A DNA stretch of 64,000 nucleotides from Hyphomicrobiales bacterium (GCA_026981645.1 JALSII010000025.1:1-64000); one strand, 5' to 3'. Shown: positions 25,940 to 36,120, counted from the first letter of the stretch. Translations and numbers: made by a program. Notes: generated from the sequence alone by a model not told the origin.

Positions 25940-27294
25940 GTGCCTCTCTCCTGATTGGGTGCGAGCTTGAAACTGCCGTTATGGGCTGCGACAACCTCAG
26001 AAACGATAGTCAGGCCCAGGCCCGAGCCCACCACATCGGCAACATTGCTGCCGCGCTCAAAGCGCCGGGTCAGCGTTTTTTGCTCCGCGTTATCCAGACC
26101 GCGCCCCTGATCGCAGATGGTAATGGAGCAAATCTCAGATTCCCCGGTGAGGGCAACGGATATTTCGCTTTCGTCCGGGGAATATTTGATGGCGTTGTCC
26201 AGAATGTTGCGCAACGCCCCCATGAGCAGAACGGGGTCGCCAATGGTGATGAATTTCCCCTCAGCGGGGCGCAGGACGATGCGAATGTCGCGGATTTCAG
26301 CCGTCGGGGCAAGACCGTGCACGAGGTCCTTGGCCAACACCCATAAATCAACGTCCACACGCTCCATCTTGTCAGCTCTGAGGGTGACGCTGGCATGGTC
26401 GAGCAATTGCCCGGCAGAGCGGGCGCTTTCGTCAACAGCGCGGATGACGGCGCGCAAGGCCTTGCGGTCTTCGGGGGTTTTGGCCCGGCGCAGGGCAATT
26501 TCGGTCTGGGCTCTGACGGTGGCAAGGGGGGTGCGTACCCGGTGGGCGGCCTCGGCGATAAAATCCTCGGTGCGCAACAGGGCGGTGCGCAGGCGCTCCA
26601 TGAAGCTGTTGAGCGAGGCCAGAAGTGGCGCAAGTTCGGATGGGGCGGGTTTGAGCATGGGGCGCAAATCATGGGGGCCGCGTCGTTGCACAGCGGCGGC
26701 GATGTTTTCGATGGGGCGCAGGGCGCTTTCAACGGTCAGCGCGCCAAGAATACCGGCGACAAGAAAAAAACCGACCCCAAGCGCCGCGGCGGTATTGGCG
26801 ATGCGGGCGGTTATGGCGTCCTGTCCAAGTCGGGTCTGGGCTACCAGCGCCAGCACTTTGGTGGGTGTATCCTTCAGCGTGATGATCCGGGTCATGGCGA
26901 CAATGCGCACAGCGCTGCCCCGATATTGGGAATTATAAAAAACCGGCTGGTCTGGCGCGGGGAAAACCTCGGGAGCAGGCAGGTCATCATAGCCGGTGAT
27001 TGTGTTGGCCGCAGTCAAAATACGGTAGAATACCCGCTCCTCGGCGTTGGCCCCCAGCATGGACAGAGCCGCGTAAGGGATGTCGAGCAAAATATCGTCC
27101 TGCTCGGCGTGCAGGGCTTCAACAATGGAGGTGGCGGAGGCGGACAGGATATTATCCTGCGTGGTTTCAGCCGCGCCCCCGGCAATGGTGCGCACAGAAA
27201 AATAGAGCAACAGCGACAGGATGGCGATAAGCCCCAGAAGCTGCAGCCTGAGGCGCTGGCGCAGGGAAGTGCCGGGTTTCAGGGCAGCACTCAT
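25909..27294 (-). CDS. tctE: Sensor histidine kinase, TctE-like
   Basis: A 461-residue membrane kinase. A helix at about 19-36, a periplasmic part of about 120 residues, and a second helix near 170-188 precede a HAMP-like linker and the kinase core. H251 in AEAAHRVRTPLA is the phosphorylation site; NILDNAIKYSPDES and DQGRGL with GSGLGLTIV are the N, G1 and G2 boxes. The group senses tricarboxylates such as citrate and controls the tctCBA carrier, which here starts on the opposite strand beyond the response regulator. Overlap with both neighbours indicates one operon. Confidence 0.92.
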   Translation of the reverse strand: MSAALKPGTSLRQRLRLQLLGLIAILSLLLYFSVRTIAGGAAETTQDNILSASATSIVEALHAEQDDILLDIPYAALSMLGANAEERVFYRILTAANTITGYDDLPAPEVFPAPDQPVFYNSQYRGSAVRIVAMTRIITLKDTPTKVLALVAQTRLGQDAITARIANTAAALGVGFFLVAGILGALTVESALRPIENIAAAVQRRGPHDLRPMLKPAPSELAPLLASLNSFMERLRTALLRTEDFIAEAAHRVRTPLATVRAQTEIALRRAKTPEDRKALRAVIRAVDESARSAGQLLDHASVTLRADKMERVDVDLWVLAKDLVHGLAPTAEIRDIRIVLRPAEGKFITIGDPVLLMGALRNILDNAIKYSPDESEISVALTGESEICSITICDQGRGLDNAEQKTLTRRFERGSNVADVVGSGLGLTIVSEVVAAHNGSFKLAPNQERGTCAKVCLPRK

Positions 27295-27998
27295 GGTCCC
27301 GGTTTTTCGCGGTTGGATGTTTCCTGTTTGCTCATGCGATAACCGATACCGCGCACGGTTTCGATACGCACCGCGCCGCCGTCAATTTTCTGGCGCAGAC
27401 GGGCGACATACACCTCTATGGCGTTCTCCGAGACATTCTCCGCATAGGAGAACAAGCGGTCCAGAAGTTGGGATTTGGGGAAAATCTGTTCAGGGGACGA
27501 GAAAAATATTTCCATCAGCCGCAACTCTCGATTGCGCAGTTCCGACACCCGTCCGGCGACTTTTACCGTTGCCGAAAGAGAATCAAATTCGAGGTCGCCA
27601 TAGTGCTTGACATTGCTCGCCGCGCCATTTTTGCGTCGAATGACTGCCCGGCAGCGCGCTTCCAACTCCAGAAAATCAAACGGTTTGGTGATATAATCGT
27701 CGGCACCAAGATCCAGCATATGAACGCGGTCGGAGACCTCGGAACGTGCGGTAATGACGATTATGGGTGTGTCGATTTCGCGGCTCCGCTGGGCGCTCAG
27801 AAAATCACGTCCGTCCCCATCTGGCAGCATAATATCAAGTAAAATCAAATCATAAGAAGCACCGGCCAGACAATCTTCCGCCGCTGAAACAGAGTCGGCC
27901 CAGTCCACACCATAGCCGTCGAGCGCCAGACGGTCGCGCACCGAAACGGCAAGATCGGCATTGTCCTCAATCAGCAGGAAGCGCAACGGCAACTCCAT
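27291..27998 (-). CDS. tctD: Response regulator, TctD-like (OmpR family)
   Basis: A 235-residue OmpR-type regulator. D55 in LILLDIMLPDGDG is the phosphoacceptor, with DN at residues 12-13, T in IVITARSE and K in DYITKPFDF completing the receiver. The C-terminal winged helix ends with ENAIEVYVARLRQKIDGG and RGIGYRM. The ATG at 27998 starts the receiver directly; the frame extends further upstream without a domain. The gap of about 108 bases to tctC must hold both divergent promoters and the regulator's sites, none of which I can read with confidence. Confidence 0.94.
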   Translation of the reverse strand: MELPLRFLLIEDNADLAVSVRDRLALDGYGVDWADSVSAAEDCLAGASYDLILLDIMLPDGDGRDFLSAQRSREIDTPIIVITARSEVSDRVHMLDLGADDYITKPFDFLELEARCRAVIRRKNGAASNVKHYGDLEFDSLSATVKVAGRVSELRNRELRLMEIFFSSPEQIFPKSQLLDRLFSYAENVSENAIEVYVARLRQKIDGGAVRIETVRGIGYRMSKQETSNREKPGP

Positions 27999-28106
27999 CA
28001 AAATTGTTGCGTGACAGGTTGATGTCAGCTTTTCGCGTGAAACTGATTTTTGCAAGCGCCGATATTGCGGCGAAGCGCTTTTTCGTTTCAGGGAGGAAAC
28101 AAGATT

Positions 28107-29093
28107 ATGAAGAAAACCACATTTGGACGCAGGGCCATTCTGGCGGCTGCGGCCGCGCTTATGGTTTCGGGCGGCCCCGCCCTTGCCGGCAGCCATCAGG
28201 TCCTTGACCAGATTCACTTTCTCATTCCCGGCGGAGCCGGGGGCGGCTGGGATGGAACCGCGCGCGGAACGGGTGAAGCCCTGACCAACGCGGGCATTAT
28301 CGGCAGTGCCACATATGAAAACATGTCCGGCGGCGGTGGCGGCAAGGCCATCGGTTATCTGATTGAAAATGCCGAAAGCAACTATGATACGCTGATGGTC
28401 AATTCAACCCCGATTGTTATCCGGGCATTGACTGGCGTGATTTCACAGAACTTCCGCGACCTGACCATGGTTGCCGGAACCATCGGCGATTATGCGGCGC
28501 TGGTTGTGGGCAAAGACAGCCCCATCAACTCCATGGATGACCTGCTGGCGGCCTATCGCGCCAACCCTTCTGAGGTTTCCATTGGCGGGGGTTCTGTGCC
28601 CGGCGGCATGGACCATCTGGTTGCAGCCATGGTGATGGAAGCAGCAGGTGAAGACCCCACAGCGGTTAAATATATCGCCTATGACGCAGGCGGCATGGCT
28701 ATGGCCGGGTTGCTCAGCGGCGAGATTGCGGCGCTTTCAACCGGCTTTTCTGAAGCCGTGGCGCTGGCTGATGCCGGAGAAGTCAAAATCATTGGTGTCA
28801 CCTCTGACGAACGCATTGATGCAGCGCCCGATGTGCCCACAATGAAAGAGCAGGGCATCGACATGAACTTCGTCAACTGGCGCGGATTCTTTGCCGCTCC
28901 GGGCCTGCCTGCCGAAAAGCTGGCCGCCTATCAGGCAGCTCTGACCGCCATGTATGACACCCCCGAGTGGGAAGAAGTGCGGGCACGCAACGGCTGGGTC
29001 AACATCCATAATTCCGGTGATGATTTTGTCGCTTTCCTGGAGAATCAGGAAGGCATCATCAAGGATTTGATGACCAAACTGGGCTTCCTCTAG
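28107..29093 (+). CDS. tctC: Tripartite tricarboxylate transporter substrate-binding protein
   Basis: The periplasmic component of a TctABC-type carrier, 328 residues, with a cleavable signal (FGRRAILAAAAALMVSGGPALAG). The mature part shows the TctC/BugT pattern: IHFLIPGGAGGGWDGTARGTGEAL near the start and SGGGGGKAIGYL, MAGLLSGEIAALSTGF later. It binds carboxylates outside the membrane and delivers them to TctA. AGGAGG lies just before the ATG at 28107; the earlier in-frame start lacks one. Strong initiation and the hairpin after the stop point to high output relative to tctB and tctA. Confidence 0.93.
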   Translation: MKKTTFGRRAILAAAAALMVSGGPALAGSHQVLDQIHFLIPGGAGGGWDGTARGTGEALTNAGIIGSATYENMSGGGGGKAIGYLIENAESNYDTLMVNSTPIVIRALTGVISQNFRDLTMVAGTIGDYAALVVGKDSPINSMDDLLAAYRANPSEVSIGGGSVPGGMDHLVAAMVMEAAGEDPTAVKYIAYDAGGMAMAGLLSGEIAALSTGFSEAVALADAGEVKIIGVTSDERIDAAPDVPTMKEQGIDMNFVNWRGFFAAPGLPAEKLAAYQAALTAMYDTPEWEEVRARNGWVNIHNSGDDFVAFLENQEGIIKDLMTKLGFL

Positions 29094-29105
29094 GAGCCTC
29101 ACCCC

Positions 29106-29138
29106 GATACCCTGCCTGACTGAAGCGGGCAGGGTATC
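29106..29138 (+). promoter_or_regulatory. Hairpin between tctC and tctB
   Basis: GATACCCTGCC (29106-29116) pairs perfectly with GGCAGGGTATC (29128-29138) across an 11-base loop. TCTCTTGTCTC follows, not a clean T tract. It most likely protects the tctC message end or partly terminates transcription. Confidence 0.65.
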
Positions 29139-29185
29139 TCTCTTGTCTCATACCAATGCCCGATAGTTCTGACCCGGAGGCCAAA

Positions 29186-29668
29186 ATGGCACTGGAGCGC
29201 TGGATTGCCCTGGTATTTGTCGCAATCTGCCTGATTTATGGCTATACGGCGTTTTTCGCAATGGACGGCGCACTCGCACCCTTCATGCGTCGCAACCCCG
29301 TTTGGCCGAGCACCTTCCCCAAGATTCTGGCGGTGATGGGGCTGGTCACAGGGCTGGTTATTCTGTTCGGGGGAAAGGCCGCAGCCTCACGACCCGGTGA
29401 AGGCGAAATCGATTACAGGCGGCTGCTGAGCTATAATTTCGGACAGGCCCTGTTGCTGCTGACACTGATGGTGATTTATGCGCTGGCCCTGCGCCCGGTG
29501 GGTTTTGTGCTGTCCTCGGTGATTTTCCTGTCTCTGGGCAGTTACATTCTGGGCGAGCGCAAGCTCTTTGTTGTGGTGCCGGTGTCACTGGTGGCGGTTT
29601 TTGGCATCTGGTATCTGGTGCAGGAGGTTTTGGGAATTTTCCTCCGGCCCTGGCCATGGTTCATCTGA
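29186..29668 (+). CDS. tctB: Tripartite tricarboxylate transporter small membrane subunit
   Basis: A 160-residue TctB subunit with four predicted helices: WIALVFVAICLIYGYTAFF, then about residues 48-65 (ILAVMGLVTGLVILFGG), 87-105 (FGQALLLLTLMVIYALALR), and a C-terminal pair around LFVVVPVSLVAVFGIWYL. GGAGG precedes the ATG at 29186; the in-frame ATG at 29156 has no ribosome site. It partners TctA in the inner membrane. tctA follows after 15 bases. Confidence 0.9.
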   Translation: MALERWIALVFVAICLIYGYTAFFAMDGALAPFMRRNPVWPSTFPKILAVMGLVTGLVILFGGKAAASRPGEGEIDYRRLLSYNFGQALLLLTLMVIYALALRPVGFVLSSVIFLSLGSYILGERKLFVVVPVSLVAVFGIWYLVQEVLGIFLRPWPWFI

Positions 29669-29683
29669 GGGGATTGAAGCACC

Positions 29684-31204
29684 ATGCTTGAAGGACTGAT
29701 GCAGGGGCTGGTTACGGCCTTCACATTCACCAACATTCTGATGGTCATTGGCGGTGTGCTGATTGGCACATTCATCGGTATGCTGCCGGGCCTTGGTCCC
29801 ATGTCCATCATCGCCATCATGATACCGGTCGCCATCTCTATCGGCGAGCCTTCAACGGCGCTCATTCTGTTGGCCGGGGTTTATTATGGGGCGATATTTG
29901 GCGGCTCAACATCGTCCATTCTCATCAACGCGCCCGGTGTCGCTTCAACCGTTGCCACAAGTTTTGACGGCTACCCGCTGGCCCGTCAGGGCAAGGCGGG
30001 CAAGGCGCTGACTGTTGCGGCGGTATCTTCGTTTGCAGGGGGGACAATCGGGGCAATCCTGCTGATGATTTTTGCCCCCATGCTGGCAACCGTGGCGCTT
30101 CTGTTCCATTCCACCGAATATTTCGCCATGATGGTGGTGGGCCTCTCTGCCATTGCTGCCTTTGCCGGAACCGGGCAGGTCTCCAAAGCGATTATGATGA
30201 CTATTCTGGGCCTGATGCTGGGCACCGTGGGCGAGGCGGCCCTGTTCCCGGCACCGCGTTTCACCTTCGGGGTGCAGGACTTGCAGTCTGGCCTCTCATT
30301 CATCACCCTAGCCATGGCCATGTTTGCCTTGCCCGAAGCGATATATCTGGTGCTCGACCCCAACCGCTCCAAAACCGGCTCGGGGGGCACAAGTGAAATC
30401 AAGGATTTAAGAATCACCAAAGCCGAATCCAAAGAGATTGCGCCGGTCATTGGTCGTCAGTCTCTGCAGGGATTTTTCATCGGCGTGCTTCCGGGGGCGG
30501 GGGCAACCATTGCCTCGTTCCTGGGATATGCGGTGGAGCGCAACATCGCCAAGAAAGAGGACCAGGATAAATTCGGCAAGGGTTCGCTCAAGGGTCTGGC
30601 TGCTCCTGAATCGGCCAATAACGCGGCCTGCACCGGCTCGTTCGTGCCGTTGCTGACGCTGGGCATACCCGGCTCGGGCACCACCGCAATTCTGCTGGGG
30701 GCGTTGATTGCGCTCAATGTTTCGCCGGGGCCACGGCTGATGGTGGATAATCCCAACATCTTCTGGAGCGTGATTATCTCCATGTATCTGGGCAATCTGG
30801 TACTGCTTATTCTCAACCTGCCCCTTATTCCCTATATTGCAAAAATTCTTGCAGTACCGCGCACTTATCTCATTCCGTTCATTTTGTTTTTCACCATGAT
30901 GGGCGCTTATATCGGGCAGAACAACGCCACCGAACTTTTGCTGCTGGTGGGTCTGGGCGTTGCCGCAACTATTCTCCGCTTCGCTAATTTTCCACTGGCT
31001 CCGGCCCTTATCGGTTTTATCCTCGGGCGCATGCTTGAGGACAATTTTGCCCGCTCGATGCAGCTTTATGACGGCTTCAGCTTTGTGTGGGAACGCCCGA
31101 TGACCACGGGGTTGCTGTTTCTGGCGATTGTTCTGGTCATCCTGCCCTCGTGGCGGGCCCGGCTGGCCCGCATCAGGGCCAAAGGCATTGCCGACGGGGA
31201 TTGA
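29684..31204 (+). CDS. tctA: Tripartite tricarboxylate transporter large permease
   Basis: A 506-residue TctA permease with about ten or more helices. Signatures are IGTFIGMLPGLGPMSIIAI near residues 28-46, YGAIFGGSTSSILINAPG (substrate path), and the second half's mirror GFFIGVLPGAGATIASFLGY with TLGIPGSGTTAILLGAL. The two similar glycine/proline blocks show an internal duplication. It carries the carboxylate captured by TctC, driven by an ion gradient. No terminator is evident before the convergent RND gene. Confidence 0.96.
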   Translation: MLEGLMQGLVTAFTFTNILMVIGGVLIGTFIGMLPGLGPMSIIAIMIPVAISIGEPSTALILLAGVYYGAIFGGSTSSILINAPGVASTVATSFDGYPLARQGKAGKALTVAAVSSFAGGTIGAILLMIFAPMLATVALLFHSTEYFAMMVVGLSAIAAFAGTGQVSKAIMMTILGLMLGTVGEAALFPAPRFTFGVQDLQSGLSFITLAMAMFALPEAIYLVLDPNRSKTGSGGTSEIKDLRITKAESKEIAPVIGRQSLQGFFIGVLPGAGATIASFLGYAVERNIAKKEDQDKFGKGSLKGLAAPESANNAACTGSFVPLLTLGIPGSGTTAILLGALIALNVSPGPRLMVDNPNIFWSVIISMYLGNLVLLILNLPLIPYIAKILAVPRTYLIPFILFFTMMGAYIGQNNATELLLLVGLGVAATILRFANFPLAPALIGFILGRMLEDNFARSMQLYDGFSFVWERPMTTGLLFLAIVLVILPSWRARLARIRAKGIADGD

Positions 31205-31304
31205 GACCAGAGCGGCTCCGGGCAGCAAAGTTCGGTAGAAATTGGAAAAAAGCTGCCTGGAAATGTCTGTGCCGGCAATTGTTCTTGGCCCGTACTTTTT
31301 TGGT

Positions 31305-34300
31305 TCATCCAGCAAGTTTTGCTCTTGCTCCGTCGTCCGGTACTTCTTCCAGACCGCTCTTTATCGCCTTGAACCCGGTGGCTCCGATATCATCAAGGAT
31401 AGTATAGAGGGCGGGCAGGGCCAGCAGAACCAGTATGGTTGAAACCAGTAGCCCGAATACCAGAGAAATCACCAGCGGGATGATGGAGGCGGCCTGGGCG
31501 CTGGTCTCAGCCAGCAAAGGCAGCATGCCCATGATGGTGGTTGCGGTGGAAATAAAAATCGGGCGCATGCGCGCACGGCTGGCCTGACCCGCAGCCTTTG
31601 CAGTTGAAAGCCCTTCCAGACGGAATTTGTTGATAAATTGCATGAGCAGGATTGAGTTGTTCACAACAATTCCGGCCAGAGACGCCGCGCCAATCAGCGA
31701 GGGCATGGAAATATCATATCCCATGATGACATGACCCCATATGGAGCCGATCAAAGCCATGGGAATGGCAATCATCACGATAAGGGGTTCGATATAGCTG
31801 CGGAACTGGAATGAAAGGATGAGAAAAACCCCAAGCATGCCAATGGCCAGCCCCCGGACAATGGAAACAGCCGTCTCGGCGGTAGCCGCCACCTGTCCCA
31901 GAAACTGGATTTGCAGATCAGGATAATCCTGTTCAAACCCGGGCAGCCAATTTTTCTGCAGGTCAGACATAAGCGCACCGGCGTTGGCCCTGGCCGCATC
32001 CACGTTGGCCTGAACCGTTACGGTTCTTACTCCGTCGATGAGGGTGATTTTGGCCCAGTCACGTGTTTCTATGACATCAGCAATCACACTCAGGGGCACG
32101 GACTGCCCGGTCTGGGAAACGACGATTGCCTGATCAAGGCTGTTCAGTGTCGCGCGTTCGGCCCGGGTCTGGGAAACTGTGACTTCCACACTTTGGTCAC
32201 CCAGTTGCAGATTGTCCACGATGTCGCCTAGAGTTCCCGAGCGCAGTTGGGAGGCAACGGATTCCGAGGTGAAACCCAGGGTCCTGGCGCCATCAGTCAG
32301 AGACAACTGGCGCTGAGGCTTGCCGGGTCGCAAGTCATCCAGCACATTGAATACCCCTACATAGCCCTGTAGATAGTTGACCAGATTGGCCGAGGCCAGC
32401 TTCATCCGATCCAGATCGGCCCCCTGAATACGGATTTCAATGGGAATACCGGCGGGACCAAATCCCGGCTCCTGAATGCTCAGATTGATCAGGCCAAAAA
32501 TGCTGCCGATTTCCTTTTCCCAGAGGGGAATGAGCGTATCAAGGGATGTGAGTCGGGACTCTGCTGTCAAAAGGTCAATTCCTACGGTCGCAACATGGGG
32601 CCCGGTTTCACCGGCGCTGATATTCTCGTTAAAACGAACCTGAATGGCCTGTATCAGTTCCTGATCCTGGGGCTGCGCCAATTGCGCATTTATTCTCTCA
32701 ATGGCATCGACCACCTGGGCGACGGCTTCTTCGGTCTGAGCGAGGGGGGTGCCCTGGGGCATCAGAAGCCTGGCTTCAAGCACATCGCCCTCCATGTCGG
32801 GCATGGCCTCAAGTTTGATGTTGCCACCGGCAAAAAAGCCCACTGAACCAAGCAGAGTGATGATAAGCAGCCCCATGACCAGATAGCGGATTCTTATGGC
32901 GCCGTCGGCGGTTTTGCCCACCCCTTCGCGCAGCCTGTTGAACCCCGCATCAAATGCCCGGGCAAAGCTCCCCGGTTTGTTTTCAGCAGCATGGACCAGC
33001 GGAGCTTTCAGATGGTGTGGGAGTATCAGAAAAGCTTCAATCAGACTGGCCGCCAGCGCAGCGATCAGCACAATGGGCATGACCTCAAGAACAGTCCCCA
33101 ACTCACCCGAAAGGAAGGACAAGGGCCCAAACACTGCAATTGTTGTCAGGAATGAGGACATGACGCCGGGAAGCACCCGGGAAACGCCGTGCGTCACCGC
33201 ATCGAGGGGAGTAACGCCTTCCTTCATGCTCTCGGCTATAGAGTCGGTAATCACCACTGAATCATCCATGACAATTCCAATGGCGACCAGAAGCCCCACC
33301 AGCGTGATCATGTTCAGGGACAGGCCAAGCAATGCCATGACGGCGAAGGCACCCGCAAAAGCCACCGGAAGCCCCAGAATGGCCCAGATGGCCAGCCGTG
33401 GACGATAAAAGAGACTCATCGCGCCCGCAACAAGGATCAACCCCATGATACCGTTGCTGACCAGCATCTGCAGGCGGTCCGCCACAATCGAGGTCATGTC
33501 CTGAGTAATGGTCAGGGTGACGTTATCACCCATCTTTTCGCGCTCGTCTCCAAGAAAGGTTTTGATGTCGGCCATGACATCAATCGCATCACTGTCCTTG
33601 TTCTTATAGACTTCCAGAATGAGGGCCCGCTCCCCATTGAACAGGATTTTTTCCTCTTCGAGATCATAGTTTTCACTGATGCTGGCGATGTCGGCCAGCT
33701 TCAATTCGCCGCCCTCCGGGCTGGACAGGATCACCAGATTTGCCAGGTCCGACAGGGAGCGGCTTTCATTGACAAAACGCAGTTGGATATCCTGAGTGTC
33801 GGTTTCAATGGTGCCCAGCGGCATGTCGATGTTCTGCAGGCGGATCAGGCGTGAAATATCACTGACTGAAAGACTGTATTGCTGGAGCAGATCACGGGAA
33901 ACTTCAATCTGCCATTGGCGCTGGGAAAGCCCTTTGATAGTTACTGAAGCCACATTGTCGATTTTATAAAGCCTCTGCTCAAGACCATTTGCATAGGTTT
34001 CCAGATCGGCGAAGGACATCTCCCCATGCACCGCCAGCGCCGAAACCAGATCAGTTGTATAGAGCTGCGTGATAATGGGTGCATCAGCTCCGGCAGGAAA
34101 GTCTGTGATGGCTCCAATTTCTGAATCCACCTCATCCAGAAAGCTGCCGACATTTCCCCCCGGCACCATTTTTGCAATGGCGGTGGCAACATTATCCTGC
34201 GCTGAGCAGCTCAGTTCTTCCAGATTGTTGACGCTTTTGAGCGCATCTGTCACCCGAAGGCAAATGGCATCTTCAACATCCGTGGCGCTGGCGCCGCGGT

Positions 34301-34445
34301 AGGCGATGGTAATGCTGGCCTCGGTCGGCGAATAATCGGGAAAAGTTTCGCGCAACAATGTTGGTGCGGCGAATATCCCCATTGCCAGAATTACGACGAG
34401 CAGGAGATTTGAAGCCGTGGGGTGGCCGGCAAACCAGCGGATCAT
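31305..34445 (-). CDS. RND efflux transporter permease
   Basis: A 1046-residue RND-family pump. An N-terminal helix (NLLLVVILAMGIFAAPTLL) leads into the porter domain, then helices II-VI with MDDSVVITDSIAES (the GXXXD-type proton-relay region) and LVAIGIVMDDS; the second half repeats it with ASLAGIVVNNSILLMQFIN. It pairs with the adaptor just upstream to expel small molecules across the envelope. The relaxed sequence similarity to MexF-type pumps does not fix a substrate. No outer-membrane channel gene is linked. Start overlaps the adaptor stop by four bases. Confidence 0.95.
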   Translation of the reverse strand: MIRWFAGHPTASNLLLVVILAMGIFAAPTLLRETFPDYSPTEASITIAYRGASATDVEDAICLRVTDALKSVNNLEELSCSAQDNVATAIAKMVPGGNVGSFLDEVDSEIGAITDFPAGADAPIITQLYTTDLVSALAVHGEMSFADLETYANGLEQRLYKIDNVASVTIKGLSQRQWQIEVSRDLLQQYSLSVSDISRLIRLQNIDMPLGTIETDTQDIQLRFVNESRSLSDLANLVILSSPEGGELKLADIASISENYDLEEEKILFNGERALILEVYKNKDSDAIDVMADIKTFLGDEREKMGDNVTLTITQDMTSIVADRLQMLVSNGIMGLILVAGAMSLFYRPRLAIWAILGLPVAFAGAFAVMALLGLSLNMITLVGLLVAIGIVMDDSVVITDSIAESMKEGVTPLDAVTHGVSRVLPGVMSSFLTTIAVFGPLSFLSGELGTVLEVMPIVLIAALAASLIEAFLILPHHLKAPLVHAAENKPGSFARAFDAGFNRLREGVGKTADGAIRIRYLVMGLLIITLLGSVGFFAGGNIKLEAMPDMEGDVLEARLLMPQGTPLAQTEEAVAQVVDAIERINAQLAQPQDQELIQAIQVRFNENISAGETGPHVATVGIDLLTAESRLTSLDTLIPLWEKEIGSIFGLINLSIQEPGFGPAGIPIEIRIQGADLDRMKLASANLVNYLQGYVGVFNVLDDLRPGKPQRQLSLTDGARTLGFTSESVASQLRSGTLGDIVDNLQLGDQSVEVTVSQTRAERATLNSLDQAIVVSQTGQSVPLSVIADVIETRDWAKITLIDGVRTVTVQANVDAARANAGALMSDLQKNWLPGFEQDYPDLQIQFLGQVAATAETAVSIVRGLAIGMLGVFLILSFQFRSYIEPLIVMIAIPMALIGSIWGHVIMGYDISMPSLIGAASLAGIVVNNSILLMQFINKFRLEGLSTAKAAGQASRARMRPIFISTATTIMGMLPLLAETSAQAASIIPLVISLVFGLLVSTILVLLALPALYTILDDIGATGFKAIKSGLEEVPDDGARAKLAG

Positions 34446-35788
34446 AGGGCATCTCCCAGCGCTGCTGCGCGGATTTCAGCCTGTTTGTCCGTTGCCACAT
34501 CCGGTGCCAGCAGCATGCCTGAGATTGCCGGCACGATATCGTCCAGTACGATTACATCACCTTCCTCAATGCCCGATTGTATGACGGCCAGGCCATCCTG
34601 TCGAAAGGAAACCTCCACCGCAGCCCGCTCAAGGCGGTTCTCAGCATTCACAATATATACCTGACCTGCATGAACCGTCTCTTGCGGAATGGCGAGCAAT
34701 GGTGTTTGAGATGCAATTCTAAGCACGCCCTCCACATACATTCCCTTGGGCAGGGGAGGGGTTTCTGTGAAGGGGGTTGTGGAATCAGGTTGCATTACCC
34801 GCGTCACAACCTGAACCGTGCGGGTGGCGGGGTCTATGCCATTGGCGATACGCAGCACTTCAGCGTCCCAGTATTGGCTTTTGTCGATGAGTTGAATTTT
34901 GACTCCGAGGCTCGATACATCCGGCTCCCCTTCGCTTGCAGGCATTTGCTCCAATACCCGGCGCAAGGCCTGCATGGGCACCTGCAGCGTAATTTCTGAA
35001 GCCTTGGTGCCATCGCCGGAGAACAACAACTGACCGGGGTTTATGTATTGAAATTCTTCGACATTCACTTCCGAGATGCGCAGGTCAAAGGGGGCGTAGA
35101 TTTTGGTGTCGGCAAGATCGCTTTGCACCTGCGCGCGCCTGGCGTTGGTGCGTTCCCTTTGTGCATTAAGGCGCTGCATCTGGATTGGGAAGATATTCTG
35201 CTGGTTAACCAGTGACTGAACTGCCTGCCTTTGCTGCAGGGTCGCGCGCAACTGGGTTTCGAGACTGGCCTGGGAAACTGCGTCGGAGGCAACAAGGGCT
35301 TCTGTGCGTCTGAGGGCAGCTTCGGCCAGTTCCAGCCGTTGGCGCTCGAGCTCAAGAAGGGCGGCACTGTTTTTGTTTTCCTGCACCAGTTGAGCAATTT
35401 CAGCATCAATACTGGCAATTTCCGCATCCGCTTCCAGCAATGCCAGTTCATAAAAACTGGGATCAATTTCAAGTAAAAGCGTGCCTGCTGAAAAAAGCGC
35501 ACCGCTTTCCAGGTCGGCCCGCCGGAATGTCACTGCCCCTTTTACATTGGAGATTGCACTCCATGTTTGCTCTGGGCGGGCAGTTCCAAATCCGCTGGCC
35601 GAGATAACAAAGGGCACCCGGGCAGTGGAAAATACCTGCACATCTCTTGCGGTTTCACCCAGCGCAACCCGGGCGGGGGGCTGTTTCTGGGAAACAAAAA
35701 AACCGATAATTCCAATCCCTGCAGCAAGCGCTGCAACAAGGACCAAAATTCTTGAAATTTTGGTCCGGGGGGGCGTTTTGTTTGCCAT
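34442..35788 (-). CDS. RND efflux periplasmic adaptor
   Basis: A 448-residue membrane-fusion protein. One N-terminal helix (ILVLVAALAAGIGIIGFFV) anchors it in the inner membrane without a lipobox. The middle holds a long alpha-helical coiled-coil hairpin (about 120-200: DAEIASIDAEIAQLVQENKN, then LELERQRLELAEAALRR), flanked by lipoyl-like and beta-barrel segments. It bridges the pump to an outer-membrane channel encoded elsewhere. No regulator lies beside it; the 215 bases upstream contain an AT-rich stretch at 35850-35875. Confidence 0.93.
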   Translation of the reverse strand: MANKTPPRTKISRILVLVAALAAGIGIIGFFVSQKQPPARVALGETARDVQVFSTARVPFVISASGFGTARPEQTWSAISNVKGAVTFRRADLESGALFSAGTLLLEIDPSFYELALLEADAEIASIDAEIAQLVQENKNSAALLELERQRLELAEAALRRTEALVASDAVSQASLETQLRATLQQRQAVQSLVNQQNIFPIQMQRLNAQRERTNARRAQVQSDLADTKIYAPFDLRISEVNVEEFQYINPGQLLFSGDGTKASEITLQVPMQALRRVLEQMPASEGEPDVSSLGVKIQLIDKSQYWDAEVLRIANGIDPATRTVQVVTRVMQPDSTTPFTETPPLPKGMYVEGVLRIASQTPLLAIPQETVHAGQVYIVNAENRLERAAVEVSFRQDGLAVIQSGIEEGDVIVLDDIVPAISGMLLAPDVATDKQAEIRAAALGDAL

Positions 35789-36003
35789 GATAAACCCTTG
35801 GGCTGTGCTGGTTCGAGCAGGTTATGATTTCAGGTAGGTAGCGGAGCAGCATTTGTAAAATTAAATAAATGTAATGTGTTCGGTTTGCTGGGCGGGTTCA
35901 AAAAAACAATCCGGGAAAATACCTCGCTTACGTGGGTAAACATGTGAGGCCTCCCTTGCCACTCGGTGCCTATCCTGCTGCCCAAAAAGGGGAGACAAAA
36001 AGC

Positions 36004-36080
<77 letters not shown>

Positions 36081-36120
36081 GTTAAAAGAACTCCGCCTGT
36101 TGAAGTCTCAGAACTTCAAC

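Noticed and set aside
26395-27342. Plus-strand frame of 315 codons over the sensor kinase gene
   Set aside because: Very glycine-rich translation without motifs, lying entirely opposite a kinase with all its boxes intact.
30407-31315. Minus-strand frame of 302 codons opposite tctA
   Set aside because: The translation is low-complexity and charged (Q, R, H-rich) with no domain, and tctA is unmistakable.
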